A DNA stretch of 64,000 bases from Bifidobacterium imperatoris (GTDB lineage Bacteria; Actinomycetota; Actinomycetes; Actinomycetales; Bifidobacteriaceae). The position numbers were made by a program, and so were the translations under genes. Positions 26,852 through 35,300 of the stretch are shown piece by piece. The DNA lies in the NCBI RefSeq assembly GCF_002860405.1, contig NZ_NMWV01000010.1:1-64000 (forward strand), given 5' to 3'. The stretch's first letter is position 1, and every line of letters begins with the position of its first letter. The notes beneath the pieces are model-generated. The model was not told the origin of the DNA. It searched no databases and worked only from the letters and a program-made list of their open reading frames with translations.

Positions 26852-26867
26852 CTTTCATTTTCATTGG

Positions 26868-26909
26868 AATTTGAGGCGTGTTGCACACTATGGGCAGTTG
26901 TCCGGTTAA
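26868..26909 (+). repeat. internal copy of the right-end sequence near the left end
   Basis: AATTTGAGGCGTGT (26868-26881), 16 unrelated bases, then TTGTCCGGTTAA (26898-26909). The same two blocks, 17 bases apart, occur at the right end (28760-28773 and 28791-28802) in the same orientation. With the left repeat this makes a short block bounded by TTAACCGGACAA and TTGTCCGGTTAA, like a miniature element. Confidence 0.7.
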
Positions 26910-26974
26910 GACAAACGAAGCTATTGGAGAATACTGATTCGTGGAATCAGTATGTTGTATTTAAGGAAGTCATA

Positions 26975-28759
26975 ATGAACTTGGAAAGGGATGGCATGGT
27001 AACGGATGCCGACAGCGACAGCGATTTCGCCCTGGCCGCGTTGCGCAAGTTCTTCAAGTTCGACGCATTCCGTCCAGGCCAGCGCGAGGTGGTCGAGGCG
27101 GCCGTGGCCGGCAGGGACGTGATGACGGTGATGCCCACGGGCGGCGGCAAGAGCGTCTGCTACCAGCTGCCGGCCGCGAGGATCGGCACGTTCACGCTGG
27201 TCGTCACCCCGTTGAGGGCGCTCATGCGCGACCAGGTGCAGCATCTGGATGCCGCGGGCATCCCGGCCGCGCTCATCGACAGCGGTCTGAGCGAGGGGGA
27301 GCGGGCCGGCGTGTACGCGCGTGCGTTGGCCGGCGTGCTGCGAATCCTCTACGTGGCCCCGGAGAGGCTCAACGCGCCCGACTTCCGCGATTTCATCCAC
27401 CGCATGCGCGTGGACGTGCTCGCCGTGGACGAGGCGCACTGCATGCTCCAATGGGGCGGTGACTTCCGTCCCTCCTATCTCAACATCGGCGGTTTCGCCG
27501 CGTCGCTCACCCCGCGGCCCGTGATCATGGCGTTGACGGCCACCGCGAGCCGGGAGCAGGCCGACGAGATCTGCCGCATGCTGGGCATGAGGGATCCGCT
27601 GCGCTACACGGGCGATGCGGATCGTCCCAACCTCACGCTGCACGTCGTGCACGTTAGGCCGCGCGAACGTAGGCGGATGATTATCCGCTGGGCGTGCACC
27701 CACCAGGGCAGCGGCATCATCTACAAGGAGAGCCGCAAGGGCGTGGAGGAGCTCGCCGGCATGCTGCGCGAGGAGGGCGTCGACGCGGAGGCGTTCCACG
27801 CGGAGATGCGCGACGAGGACAAGCGGCGCATCCAGGACGGGTTCCTCAACGGTTCGCCGCGCGTGATCTGCGCCACCAGCGCGTTCGGCATGGGCGTCGA
27901 CAAGCCCGACGTGCGCTGGGTGCTCAACGACGGCCCATGCAAAAGCCTCGAGGCCTACTGGCAGGAGGCAGGCCGCGCCGGCCGAGACGGCGGCGAGTCC
28001 GACTGCGTGCTCTACTGGAGCGAAGGCGACTGGAAATGGCTGCGCGATGTCACCGACCAGGCGATGGCCAATGCCGAGGCCTCGGGGGATTCCGAACGCA
28101 TAGGGGCCGCGAGGAAGAACCTTGAACGGCTCGACGCGATGAGCGAGTACTGCGAGGAGACCGGCTGCCTGCGCCGCCTCATCCTCAAACCGTTCGACTC
28201 TGAAGGCGTGAGGCGCGGCGACTGCGGCAAATGCTCCAACTGCCTGCACCTCAGGAGCGACTACATGGGGAACCGGAACAGTGGGAAAGGCCACCACCGC
28301 GCGGGCGGAAGACGTGACGCGTGGAGCGAACCGACGAACAAGGAGTGGCGGACGGAGGCCGCCGAACGCTACAGGAAGGCGCAGGCCGAACGTCGCGCCA
28401 ACGTCGGAATCGCATCCCCGTCGACGGGCCGAATGGCCTCGGCCGGAGGCGCGCCGCATGACATAGGGGACAAGACCCGCATCGTCTGCGCCTACATCGA
28501 CGCCGTGGGGAGGAAACTCGGCTACTACGTGGGCGCCGACCTGCTCGCCGACGCGCTTAAAGGCGTCGACAGCCGGCGCGTTCGCAGGCACGGTCTCGAC
28601 CAGATCGAAGGCTACGGCGCCCTGCCCGACATGGACAGGCCCGCGTTCATCGACCTGTTCCAACGGATGGAGGCCCTCCAGGCCACCCGGTTCGCCGATC
28701 ACAACGAGGTACGCCCCGGCGCGCTCTTCGACATGTACCTCAAGGAGAAGAACAGCTGA
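26975..28759 (+). CDS. RecQ-family ATP-dependent DNA helicase
   Basis: 594 aa. The ATG at 26975 is chosen over earlier frame starts because AAGGAAG lies 6 nt before it and the RecQ fold begins soon after (ALRKFFKFDAFRPGQREVV). Motifs: PTGGGKSVCYQLPA (Walker A, near residue 50), VDEAHC (Walker B), LTATAS (III), TSAFGMGVDKPDVRWV (V), QEAGRAGRDGG (VI). The zinc-binding region of RecQ is visible as EYCEETGCLRR then GDCGKCSNC. The C-terminal 190 residues have a Gly/Arg/Ser-rich linker and a helical end that may be a winged helix. RecQ helicases unwind 3'-5' and act in recombination and repair. This copy has very high G+C, sits alone between inverted repeats, and its stop codon abuts the right-end repeat, so it is probably cargo gained by transfer rather than the housekeeping recQ. 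A defence-associated role is possible. Confidence 0.88.
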   Translation: MNLERDGMVTDADSDSDFALAALRKFFKFDAFRPGQREVVEAAVAGRDVMTVMPTGGGKSVCYQLPAARIGTFTLVVTPLRALMRDQVQHLDAAGIPAALIDSGLSEGERAGVYARALAGVLRILYVAPERLNAPDFRDFIHRMRVDVLAVDEAHCMLQWGGDFRPSYLNIGGFAASLTPRPVIMALTATASREQADEICRMLGMRDPLRYTGDADRPNLTLHVVHVRPRERRRMIIRWACTHQGSGIIYKESRKGVEELAGMLREEGVDAEAFHAEMRDEDKRRIQDGFLNGSPRVICATSAFGMGVDKPDVRWVLNDGPCKSLEAYWQEAGRAGRDGGESDCVLYWSEGDWKWLRDVTDQAMANAEASGDSERIGAARKNLERLDAMSEYCEETGCLRRLILKPFDSEGVRRGDCGKCSNCLHLRSDYMGNRNSGKGHHRAGGRRDAWSEPTNKEWRTEAAERYRKAQAERRANVGIASPSTGRMASAGGAPHDIGDKTRIVCAYIDAVGRKLGYYVGADLLADALKGVDSRRVRRHGLDQIEGYGALPDMDRPAFIDLFQRMEALQATRFADHNEVRPGALFDMYLKEKNS

Positions 28760-28790
28760 AATTTGAGGCGTGTCTCGGGTTTTGATGCAC

Positions 28791-28811
28791 TTGTCCGGTT
28801 AATAGGGGTGT
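28791..28811 (-). repeat. right terminal inverted repeat of the RecQ element
   Basis: Starts TTGTCCGGTTAA and ends GGGGTGT; the reverse complement matches 26831-26851 at 20 of 21 positions. It lies 31 bp after the RecQ stop codon. Confidence 0.8.
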
Positions 28812-28867
28812 CAGGCGATAAGCCAGCTGCACAGGGCGGCTGGCCGCTAAACAGCAAGGAGATTGCC

Positions 28868-29341
28868 ATGAAGAACAAGCCGATCAAGGCCACCGTACGT
28901 TTCGTTGATCCGGAGGAGGCTGACAAGAACGATCGTCTGGAAGACTACACTGTTCCGATTCCGGAAGGTCTCACCGAGGAATTCCGTCCCTCCAAGCCGG
29001 TGACTCCTCGTCAGATGATTGATTGGGAAACCAAGAACAAGGAACCGTACCCGGGTTATGCCGAGGAACTGTTCAACTGGGAGAACGCATGGGAAGAGGT
29101 GAACCGTGCCCAGCTGAAGGCTGATGGCGGCTACCTGCATATCGCGGATCCGGTGCACTTCGATGACGACCCTGAGGCCGCTGCCGGCAGCGTGAAGAAT
29201 GTGGATGGGGAAGAAGTGCCTGTTTATGGCAACGACCATGTCTTTGGCGAGCACAAGGACACTTTCGAAAACGTGTTCGGCGGCAATGACCAGTTCGGAG
29301 CTGCCGACCCGTTCAGCGGTAATGACGGTGTTGATGATTAG
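28868..29341 (+). CDS. acidic hypothetical protein, 157 aa
   Basis: Function unknown. ATG at 28868 has AAGGAG 7 nt upstream. The protein is strongly acidic, has no membrane segment, and ends in a Gly/Asn/Asp-rich tail (GGNDQFGAADPFSGNDG). Pro-rich stretches in the first half (VPIPEGLTEEFRPSKPVTP) suggest an extended or partly disordered protein. It stands 32 bp before the HAD-like gene, so the two are probably co-transcribed. Codon use looks bifidobacterial, unlike the RecQ gene just upstream. Confidence 0.6.
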   Translation: MKNKPIKATVRFVDPEEADKNDRLEDYTVPIPEGLTEEFRPSKPVTPRQMIDWETKNKEPYPGYAEELFNWENAWEEVNRAQLKADGGYLHIADPVHFDDDPEAAAGSVKNVDGEEVPVYGNDHVFGEHKDTFENVFGGNDQFGAADPFSGNDGVDD

Positions 29342-29373
29342 CGCTACCGTACCGAGTCGTAGAGAGGAGGCTT

Positions 29374-30012
29374 ATGAGCAACGATGCTTTACCGTTGGTG
29401 CTCATTGACTTTGATGGGGTTATCAATCAGTTTCCGGATGAGAAGGTGCGTCGTCGCCAGAATTCCACGGCTTGGATGAAGCCGGATGATCCGCGTATCC
29501 AAGTGTATGATCCCGCAAACTGGTTTATCCCAGACTCGAGCGATACCGTATGGGCCGGCCATTATCACGGCAATATTCGGATTCATTGGGCCGCGCAGCT
29601 GGTTGACCGTCTCAAAGCGCTCAATGCTGAAATCATCTGGTTGAGCACTTGGCAGCCATACATCCCTGCGCTTGATATTGCGCTTGACGTGGATTGGCCG
29701 ACCCTGCATTGGTATAACCCAATCACCCGAGAGGGCAGGTATACCGGCAAAAGAAGTTCGGTAATCAGTCACCTGAAAACTGCGCGTCCGATTATCTGGA
29801 TTGATGACGAGGAAACCACGTATGACGCGGGCCTCGCCATTCAATCCAGCAATCCTACGGCACCTGTGCTGGGTGTTGGCCCGGATTCCCGCATTGGCAT
29901 CAGCCGACCGCAAATGGTAATGATTGAACAATTCGTTGCGAATCCGCCACAGGAACCTTCAGTCCAGTTTGAAGTCGCTGGCGAACGGCATAGTGAACAC
30001 TGGGGTTTCTGA
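29374..30012 (+). CDS. HAD-like domain protein (possible phosphatase)
   Basis: 212 aa. Near the N-terminus LIDFDGVIN matches HAD motif I (DxDG), WLSTWQ suits motif II (S/T after a strand) and IIWIDDEET suits motif IV (acidic pair). No cap domain is apparent. HAD enzymes use the first Asp as nucleophile to hydrolyse phosphate esters; small members related to the HAD domain of Swiss Army Knife RNA-repair proteins look like this. It is cytoplasmic and follows the acidic unknown gene at 32 bp. The start has GAGAGGAGG just upstream. The substrate is unknown. Confidence 0.7.
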   Translation: MSNDALPLVLIDFDGVINQFPDEKVRRRQNSTAWMKPDDPRIQVYDPANWFIPDSSDTVWAGHYHGNIRIHWAAQLVDRLKALNAEIIWLSTWQPYIPALDIALDVDWPTLHWYNPITREGRYTGKRSSVISHLKTARPIIWIDDEETTYDAGLAIQSSNPTAPVLGVGPDSRIGISRPQMVMIEQFVANPPQEPSVQFEVAGERHSEHWGF

Positions 30013-30157
30013 AGTGTGCAGATTTCACAGCGCGGCGCAGCATAACGCGGCACAACGCAGCGCTGCACTGAGAGGAAAGAACACGGACTTGGAATAATAT
30101 CGGCGCGGGGCACATGCCCAGTTGATGTACTCCGCGCCGAACCGTATTAGAACCGTA

Positions 30158-30985
30158 TTAGAAATCGAAATTATCCGGGTCAGCACCGTTGCGGTGACCG
30201 GTGTTGAGCGCGGTGACTGCCGCCATGTCATCAGCAGTGAGGTTGAAGTCGAACACGTCGAAGTTCTGCTTGATGCGCTCGGCGTGCGTGGACTTCGGCA
30301 GTACGATGATGCCACGCTGAATATGCCAGCGAATCACCACCTGAGCTGCGGACTTACCATACTTGGCGCCAATCTCAGCGAGCACCGGCTCGGCCAGCAG
30401 ATTGCCGCCAGTACCACCCAGCGGGCTCCATGCCTCAGTATGAATGCCCTTGCCGGCAAGGAAGTCGATCAGTTCCTGATTGGTGAACTGCGGGGAGGAT
30501 TCGATCTGATCCACCGCAGGAACCACATCGCTGTTCTTCAGCAGCTCCTCAATATGATGCTGCTGGAAGTTGCTCACACCAATCGCCTTCGCGCGGCCGG
30601 ACGCATAAATCGTCTGCAGATCATCCCAAGCCTGCTGCCAGCCGTCCGCCGGCCAATGAATCAAATACAAATCCACATAATCGAGCCCCAAACGGTCGAG
30701 GCTCTCTTGGAAAGCATCTAGGCCACGGTGTGCGCGAATATCGTCATTCCAGAGCTTCGTGGTCACGAAGAAATCCTCGCGCGGCACGCCGGCACGGCGA
30801 ATGCCTTCGCCCACGGAAGCCTCGTTGCGGTAGATCATCGCCGTATCAATGTGGCGGTAGCCGTTCTCCAGAGCCGTCTGTACGGCGTTGATGGTGGTTT
30901 CGCCGTCAGGAGTCTGGAATACACCCAAACCAACCTGAGGAATAACCGTGCCATTGTTGAGCGTAATCGTCGATTGAATCGCCAT
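30158..30985 (-). CDS. aldo/keto reductase
   Basis: 275 aa, the usual length for the 2,5-diketo-D-gluconate reductase branch. The catalytic tetrad is visible: Asp in YRHIDTA, Tyr in MIYRNEASVG, Lys in VTTKLWNDD and His in LIHWPADGW. The C-terminal NADPH-binding segment (ILPKSTHAERIKQN) is also present. It reduces aldehydes or ketones with NADPH in the cytoplasm; the natural substrate cannot be told. It is transcribed alone, convergent with the HAD-like gene and divergent from the xylulokinase gene. The start at 30985 fits the N-terminal strand (STITLNNGTVIPQVGLGVF). Confidence 0.9.
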   Translation of the reverse strand: MAIQSTITLNNGTVIPQVGLGVFQTPDGETTINAVQTALENGYRHIDTAMIYRNEASVGEGIRRAGVPREDFFVTTKLWNDDIRAHRGLDAFQESLDRLGLDYVDLYLIHWPADGWQQAWDDLQTIYASGRAKAIGVSNFQQHHIEELLKNSDVVPAVDQIESSPQFTNQELIDFLAGKGIHTEAWSPLGGTGGNLLAEPVLAEIGAKYGKSAAQVVIRWHIQRGIIVLPKSTHAERIKQNFDVFDFNLTADDMAAVTALNTGHRNGADPDNFDF

Positions 30986-31142
30986 AATGCCTCGCTTAAC
31001 TTAATGTCAGTACGTTCCTGAGCTATTCTACGAAGCAGAACAGCTGAACACAGCAATATCGGCAGATAGCTAATGAGATGGTCACGATGCATCGTTGTGT
31101 GATTGCCGTTGTGACTACCCCTCAGTCCGCCTTCCGCGGGCA

Positions 31143-31162
31143 GCTCCCCTGACAGGGGGAGC
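31143..31162. repeat. intergenic hairpin, CTCCCC-type dispersed repeat
   Basis: A 7-bp stem (GCTCCCC with GGGGAGC) in the 220-bp gap before the xylulokinase gene, preceded by CCCTCAGTCCGCCTTCCG. Sequences of this kind recur between genes in bifidobacterial chromosomes, from memory; only one copy is in this window. Confidence 0.4.
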
Positions 31163-31204
31163 CGAGAAGTGCCATGCGCTGGCGTGGGGTGAAAGGAGCG
31201 TTTT

Positions 31205-32677
31205 ATGTGGTACACGGCGGCATTCGATTCAGGAACCACGGCGCTGAAAGGCGCGCTGGTGGCTGAAGACGGGCGGATTGTGGCCAGTGCGAGCAGTGAT
31301 CTTACGCTGATTATCAATGGTGATTTCCGAGAGCAGGACCCTGATGAATGGTGGCGGGCGTTCTGCAAGGTATCACAAACAATGCTTGCTCAAGCGCAAG
31401 AGCACGAACCTGGATGTACTGCTGCACAAATTGCTGGCATTATCTTCAGCGGTCAGATGCAGGACGTGATTGCGCTGGATGCCGAACTCAAGCCGGTATG
31501 TACTGCAATCCTGTATTCGGATGGTCGTGCGGATGCCGAAGCCGAACAGCTCCGCAATGATTACCGAGGTGGCGCAGCGCGATTCCTTGAAACCGTGGGC
31601 AATCGTTTGGAAGGCTGCCTGCCGCTGCCGAAACTCATGTGGCTGCGCAATCATGAGCCGGCAACATTTGAACGCGTGCGTCATGTGCTGATCAGCTCCA
31701 AGGATTACCTCATCGCACAGCTGACAGGCACGTGCATTGGCGATGTAGCAGCATGCTCGACGGCCGGTGCGATGAACATTCGCGAAGGGCAGTGGGATGT
31801 GGAACTGTGCGAGGCTGCGGGTATCGATATCGCACTGTTGCCTGAGCTACACAAGCCACAGGATCGCATCGGCACTGTGACTGCGGCAGCTGCGGCGCTT
31901 ACTGGATTTGCCGCCGGCACTGCGGTGTACGCAGGCATCGGCGACGCCGGTGCCACCACATTCGCCAGCGGTGTCGCCAAGCCTGGCCAATACAACATCA
32001 ACATTGGCACATCCGGCTGGATTGCTACCGTGTCTCCTGAGCCGTTTGTCAACAAGCCAGGTGCCGCTAACCTGGCATTCGGCGTGGAACCCGGATTCGT
32101 GAACGCAGTGCCATTCCTTAATGCCGGTGACGTGCACAAGTGGGTGACCGGCGTATTCGCGCATGGTGATTATGCCGAATCCCATGAGTTGATTGCAGCG
32201 TCGGCACCCGGAGCCAATGACGTACTATGCCTGCCGTACTTGGTGGGGGAGCGGTTCCCGGTAATGAATCCGACCATTCGTGGCGCATACGTTGGCATCA
32301 CGCCGGACACCACGCAAGCGGATATGGCTCGGGCGGCACTGGAGGGTGTGGCGTTCTCGATACGGCAAGGCATGGAAAGCTTTGATGCTGCGCCGGTGAC
32401 GATATCGCTCATCGGTGGTGGCGCTCGCGAAAGCACATGGTGCCAGATTCTCGCCGATGCACTGAACCATCCGATTGACGTATATGCCAACGCCGATATC
32501 CTGCCGGCAGTGGCGCTCGCATCATTGGTGTTTAATCAGCCTGACCTTGCTTCAAACATTGCCGAAACCACAACCTACGTGCCAAACCCATCAGCCGTGC
32601 ACATCTATGACGAGTGCTATCCGCGGTTTCTCAAGCTATATCCAGCGGTTGCTTCGTTAAATGGCCAAGTTCAGTGA
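31205..32677 (+). CDS. xylB: xylulokinase-type FGGY carbohydrate kinase
   Basis: 490 aa. The N-terminal ATPase start AAFDSGTTALKGALV, the substrate region IIFSGQMQDVIALD, the aspartate region INIGTSGWIATVS, and the C-terminal SLIGGGARESTWCQILADAL fit the FGGY family. Length and SGQM-type motif point to D-xylulose kinase, which feeds xylulose 5-phosphate to the bifid shunt; other pentulose or hexulose substrates remain possible. The ATG at 31205 has AAAGGAGCG upstream. No isomerase or transporter gene is adjacent, so it seems to be transcribed alone. A GH31 locus starting about 7 kb downstream could release xylose. Confidence 0.8.
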   Translation: MWYTAAFDSGTTALKGALVAEDGRIVASASSDLTLIINGDFREQDPDEWWRAFCKVSQTMLAQAQEHEPGCTAAQIAGIIFSGQMQDVIALDAELKPVCTAILYSDGRADAEAEQLRNDYRGGAARFLETVGNRLEGCLPLPKLMWLRNHEPATFERVRHVLISSKDYLIAQLTGTCIGDVAACSTAGAMNIREGQWDVELCEAAGIDIALLPELHKPQDRIGTVTAAAAALTGFAAGTAVYAGIGDAGATTFASGVAKPGQYNINIGTSGWIATVSPEPFVNKPGAANLAFGVEPGFVNAVPFLNAGDVHKWVTGVFAHGDYAESHELIAASAPGANDVLCLPYLVGERFPVMNPTIRGAYVGITPDTTQADMARAALEGVAFSIRQGMESFDAAPVTISLIGGGARESTWCQILADALNHPIDVYANADILPAVALASLVFNQPDLASNIAETTTYVPNPSAVHIYDECYPRFLKLYPAVASLNGQVQ

Positions 32678-32798
32678 AGTCCGTCAAGCCTGTAGCGAAT
32701 TCGTGTGCGAATGACCATATATATACCGTATGCTGCATAAATAGAGTGGGTGTTCAATGGTGAGCTTTCCACAAAGATTTGACTGAACGGGGATACTA

Positions 32799-33743
32799 AT
32801 GGTTAAAGATATTGAACTATACAGAGCCGAAGATGGTTCAGTTCAACTAGAAGTCAGTGTGCATGGTGACACGGTGTGGCTGACGCTCGATCAGATGGCG
32901 GAACTTTTCGACCGTAATAAATCCACGATATCAAGGCACATCAAAAACGTATTCAGTGAAAGAGAGCTGGAACGTTCGGCAGTTGTTGCAAAAAATGCAA
33001 CAACTGCCGCAGATGGTAAGAAATACATGGTCGAATACTACAATCTTGATGTCATCATATCTATTGGATATCGAGTGAAGTCGCAACGTGGTGTGCAATT
33101 TCGCCGCTGGGCTACGAATGTGCTGAGACAATACCTTATAGACGGTTATGCAGCCAATGAACAGAGACTGCAACAGTTGGAGAAAGTCGTTACCGTCCTT
33201 GCACGCAGTAATGATCAGCTTGCCGCAGGCATTGCGGATGTTGTTTCGAGCTACTTACCGGGATTAGACATACTTCGTGATTATGATGCGAATGAACTCT
33301 CGCCAAATCCAATAGTAAAACCAGTATGGACGATTACAGCTACAGCTGCGCGAACTATGGCGGCGCGATTACGCAAGGAATATCCAGACGATACATTGCT
33401 CGGCCAAGAACGTGGTGACGCGCTTGAGCGCATCATCGGAGCGATATATCAGAGTTTCGCTGGACAGGATTTATATCCTACCGTTGAGGAAAAAGCTGCG
33501 CATCTGCTGTATTTCGTAGTAAAAGACCATCCATTTGCTGATGGCAATAAGCGCATGGCGGCTGCGATGTTCGTGAGTTTTCTAGAAGGTAATGCTGATG
33601 CTTTTGCCCAAATTGGCAAACCGATCATTACCAATAATGATCTTGCCGCCATCACGTTACTGATTGCTGTGAGCGACCCTAGCGAAAAGGATTTGATGAT
33701 TGATTTAGTCGAGCGCATGCTGTCGCCTCAGAACAGAAGGTGA
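32799..33743 (+). CDS. RhuM-like / Fic domain fusion protein
   Basis: 314 aa. Residues 1-110 (VWLTLDQMAELFDRNKSTIS, IKNVFSERELE, YYNLDVIISIGYRVKSQRG) match the RhuM family, a DNA-binding-like domain often found in islands. Residues about 165-300 form a Fic/Doc domain with the catalytic loop HPFADGNKR (near residue 246), which matches HPFxxGNxR and keeps the catalytic His. Fic enzymes transfer AMP or other phosphate-linked groups to proteins; Doc phosphorylates EF-Tu. No inhibitory (S/T)xxxE(G/N) helix or separate antitoxin gene is obvious nearby, so how activity is held in check is unclear. It stands alone between the xylulokinase gene and hisD and is probably acquired. Confidence 0.85.
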   Translation: MVKDIELYRAEDGSVQLEVSVHGDTVWLTLDQMAELFDRNKSTISRHIKNVFSERELERSAVVAKNATTAADGKKYMVEYYNLDVIISIGYRVKSQRGVQFRRWATNVLRQYLIDGYAANEQRLQQLEKVVTVLARSNDQLAAGIADVVSSYLPGLDILRDYDANELSPNPIVKPVWTITATAARTMAARLRKEYPDDTLLGQERGDALERIIGAIYQSFAGQDLYPTVEEKAAHLLYFVVKDHPFADGNKRMAAAMFVSFLEGNADAFAQIGKPIITNNDLAAITLLIAVSDPSEKDLMIDLVERMLSPQNRR

Positions 33744-33902
33744 TTAACTGACTGTAATAATGCGGATTTTGAAGCGAGTGCTGGCATAAATCCACTGAAT
33801 AAGCAGGGTGCTGACTGACGAAACTGCGTGATATCTCACGATACGGGTGAAAGTGAACGTTTCCGGGCACTTCGTGGCTTTACATTGCTACGATGAGGCG
33901 TT

Positions 33903-35300
33903 ATGAGCGAGAACATCATGCGAATCATCGACCTTCGTGGTCAGAAACTGTCCCGTGCCGAACTGCTGGCCGCGATGCCGCGCGCCGCAATGGGCACTTC
34001 CGAAGCCACCGATCTGGTGCGCCCGATTCTTGAGGACGTAAAGGAACGCGGTGCAGCAGCCTTGCGCGACTTTGAGGAAAAGTTCGACCATGTGCGCCCC
34101 AAGAACCTGCGCGTGCCGGCTGAGGCAATCAAGGATGCGCTCACCACGCTCGACCCTGAAGTTCGCGCCGCCATCGAGGAATCCGTGCGCCGTGCTCGTG
34201 CCGTGGCCAAGAACCAGGTGCCGCAGGACTTCCACACTGATCTGGCCCCCGGCGCTCGCGTTGCCGAACGTTGGATTCCGATTCAGCGCGTCGGTCTGTA
34301 TGTGCCTGGCGGCAAGGCTGTCTACCCGTCTTCCGTGATTATGAACGCCGTACCGGCTCAGGCCGCAGGCGTCGAATCCTTGGCTATTGCCACCCCGCCT
34401 GCTCGCGATAACGCGGAAGGCTTGCCGAACAAGACCATCCTCGCTACCTGCGCCATCCTTGGTGTTGACGAAGTGTACGCAGTCGGCGGCGCACAGGCCA
34501 TCGCCATGTTCGCCTATGGTGCCAAGGGCTCCGAGCCGCAGGATGGCGACGTGCTGTGCGATCCTGTTGACAAGATCACCGGCCCGGGCAATATCTTCGT
34601 GGCCACCGCCAAGTCTCTGGTCTCCGCATTCGTGGGCATCGATGCCGTGGCCGGCCCGACTGAAATCGGTATCATCGCCGATAAGGATGCCAACCCGAGC
34701 TTGCTCGCCGCCGATCTGATCGGTCAGGCCGAGCATGATGAGCTTGCCGGCTCCGTGCTGTTCACCGATTCCCCTGAGCTGGCTGAGAAGGTGCAGGAGA
34801 ACCTCAACTACCGTGTGCCGAAGACCGAGCACGCCGAACGTGTGCACACGTCTTTGTCCGGCACTCAGTCCGCCATTGTGTTGACTGATGGCCTTGACCA
34901 GTCCATTGACGCCGCCAACGCATACGCCGCCGAGCACTTGGAAATCCAGACCAAGGATGCGGACGCCGTGGTCAAGCGCATCAAGAATGCTGGCGCTATC
35001 TTCCGTGGCCCGTACTCCCCGGTGCCGCTGGGCGACTATATGTCCGGCTCCAACCACGTGCTGCCCACGGGCGGCACCGCTCGCTTTGCCGCAGGCCTCG
35101 GCGTGCACACCTTCATGAAGCCTGTCGAAGTCATCGAATACGACGAGGAGGGTTTGAAGGCTCTGGCCGCACGCATCAATGCGTTCGCCGTGTCCGAAGA
35201 CCTGCCGGCGCACGGTGAGTGTGTGCTTTCCCGCTTCGTGGAAGACCCGTACAACAAGGCAACCCTGCGCGAGCAGGAAAAGGAAGCTGGTCTGCTGTGA
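33903..35300 (+). CDS. hisD: histidinol dehydrogenase
   Basis: 465 aa. It catalyses the last two steps of histidine synthesis, L-histidinol to L-histidine with two NAD+. Signature segments: PGGKAVYPSSVIMNAVPA, VDKITGPGNIFVATAK, and AGPTEIGIIAD with DLIGQAEHDE, which hold the zinc and substrate ligands. Length is normal. The ATG at 33903 has GATGAGG upstream; an internal ATG at 33918 is less well placed. It opens the histidine operon; its stop overlaps the hisC start by 4 bp. No T-box or leader peptide is seen in the 160 bp upstream. Confidence 0.95.
   Translation: MSENIMRIIDLRGQKLSRAELLAAMPRAAMGTSEATDLVRPILEDVKERGAAALRDFEEKFDHVRPKNLRVPAEAIKDALTTLDPEVRAAIEESVRRARAVAKNQVPQDFHTDLAPGARVAERWIPIQRVGLYVPGGKAVYPSSVIMNAVPAQAAGVESLAIATPPARDNAEGLPNKTILATCAILGVDEVYAVGGAQAIAMFAYGAKGSEPQDGDVLCDPVDKITGPGNIFVATAKSLVSAFVGIDAVAGPTEIGIIADKDANPSLLAADLIGQAEHDELAGSVLFTDSPELAEKVQENLNYRVPKTEHAERVHTSLSGTQSAIVLTDGLDQSIDAANAYAAEHLEIQTKDADAVVKRIKNAGAIFRGPYSPVPLGDYMSGSNHVLPTGGTARFAAGLGVHTFMKPVEVIEYDEEGLKALAARINAFAVSEDLPAHGECVLSRFVEDPYNKATLREQEKEAGLL

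Larger units (their letters stand above)
26831..28811. mobile_element. RecQ-carrying element with terminal inverted repeats, no transposase
   Basis: A 1981-bp segment is bounded by 21-bp inverted repeats that match at 20 of 21 positions, each containing TTAACCGGACAA next to ACACCC. The only gene inside is a RecQ helicase, and its base composition is far richer in G+C than the neighbours (one sampled 60-base line at 27061 holds 45 G or C). No transposase gene and no target-site duplication are visible, so the element is either non-autonomous or moved by an unknown route. It sits between the defence operon and small accessory genes. Confidence 0.65.

Noticed and set aside
26798..26974. Extended N-terminus for RecQ starting upstream of the left inverted repeat
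   Set aside because: It would translate the element end, gives non-family residues, and lacks a ribosome binding site; the ATG at 26975 has AAGGAAG and fits the fold.
26921..28702. 593-codon open frame on the minus strand opposite the RecQ gene
   Set aside because: High G+C removes stop codons on the opposite strand. The plus strand carries every RecQ motif, while the minus frame is an Ala/Val/His-rich shadow.
33744..33902. T-box or histidine leader ahead of hisD
   Set aside because: No T-box sequence (such as AGGGTGGNACCGCG), His-rich leader peptide or terminator-antiterminator pair was seen.
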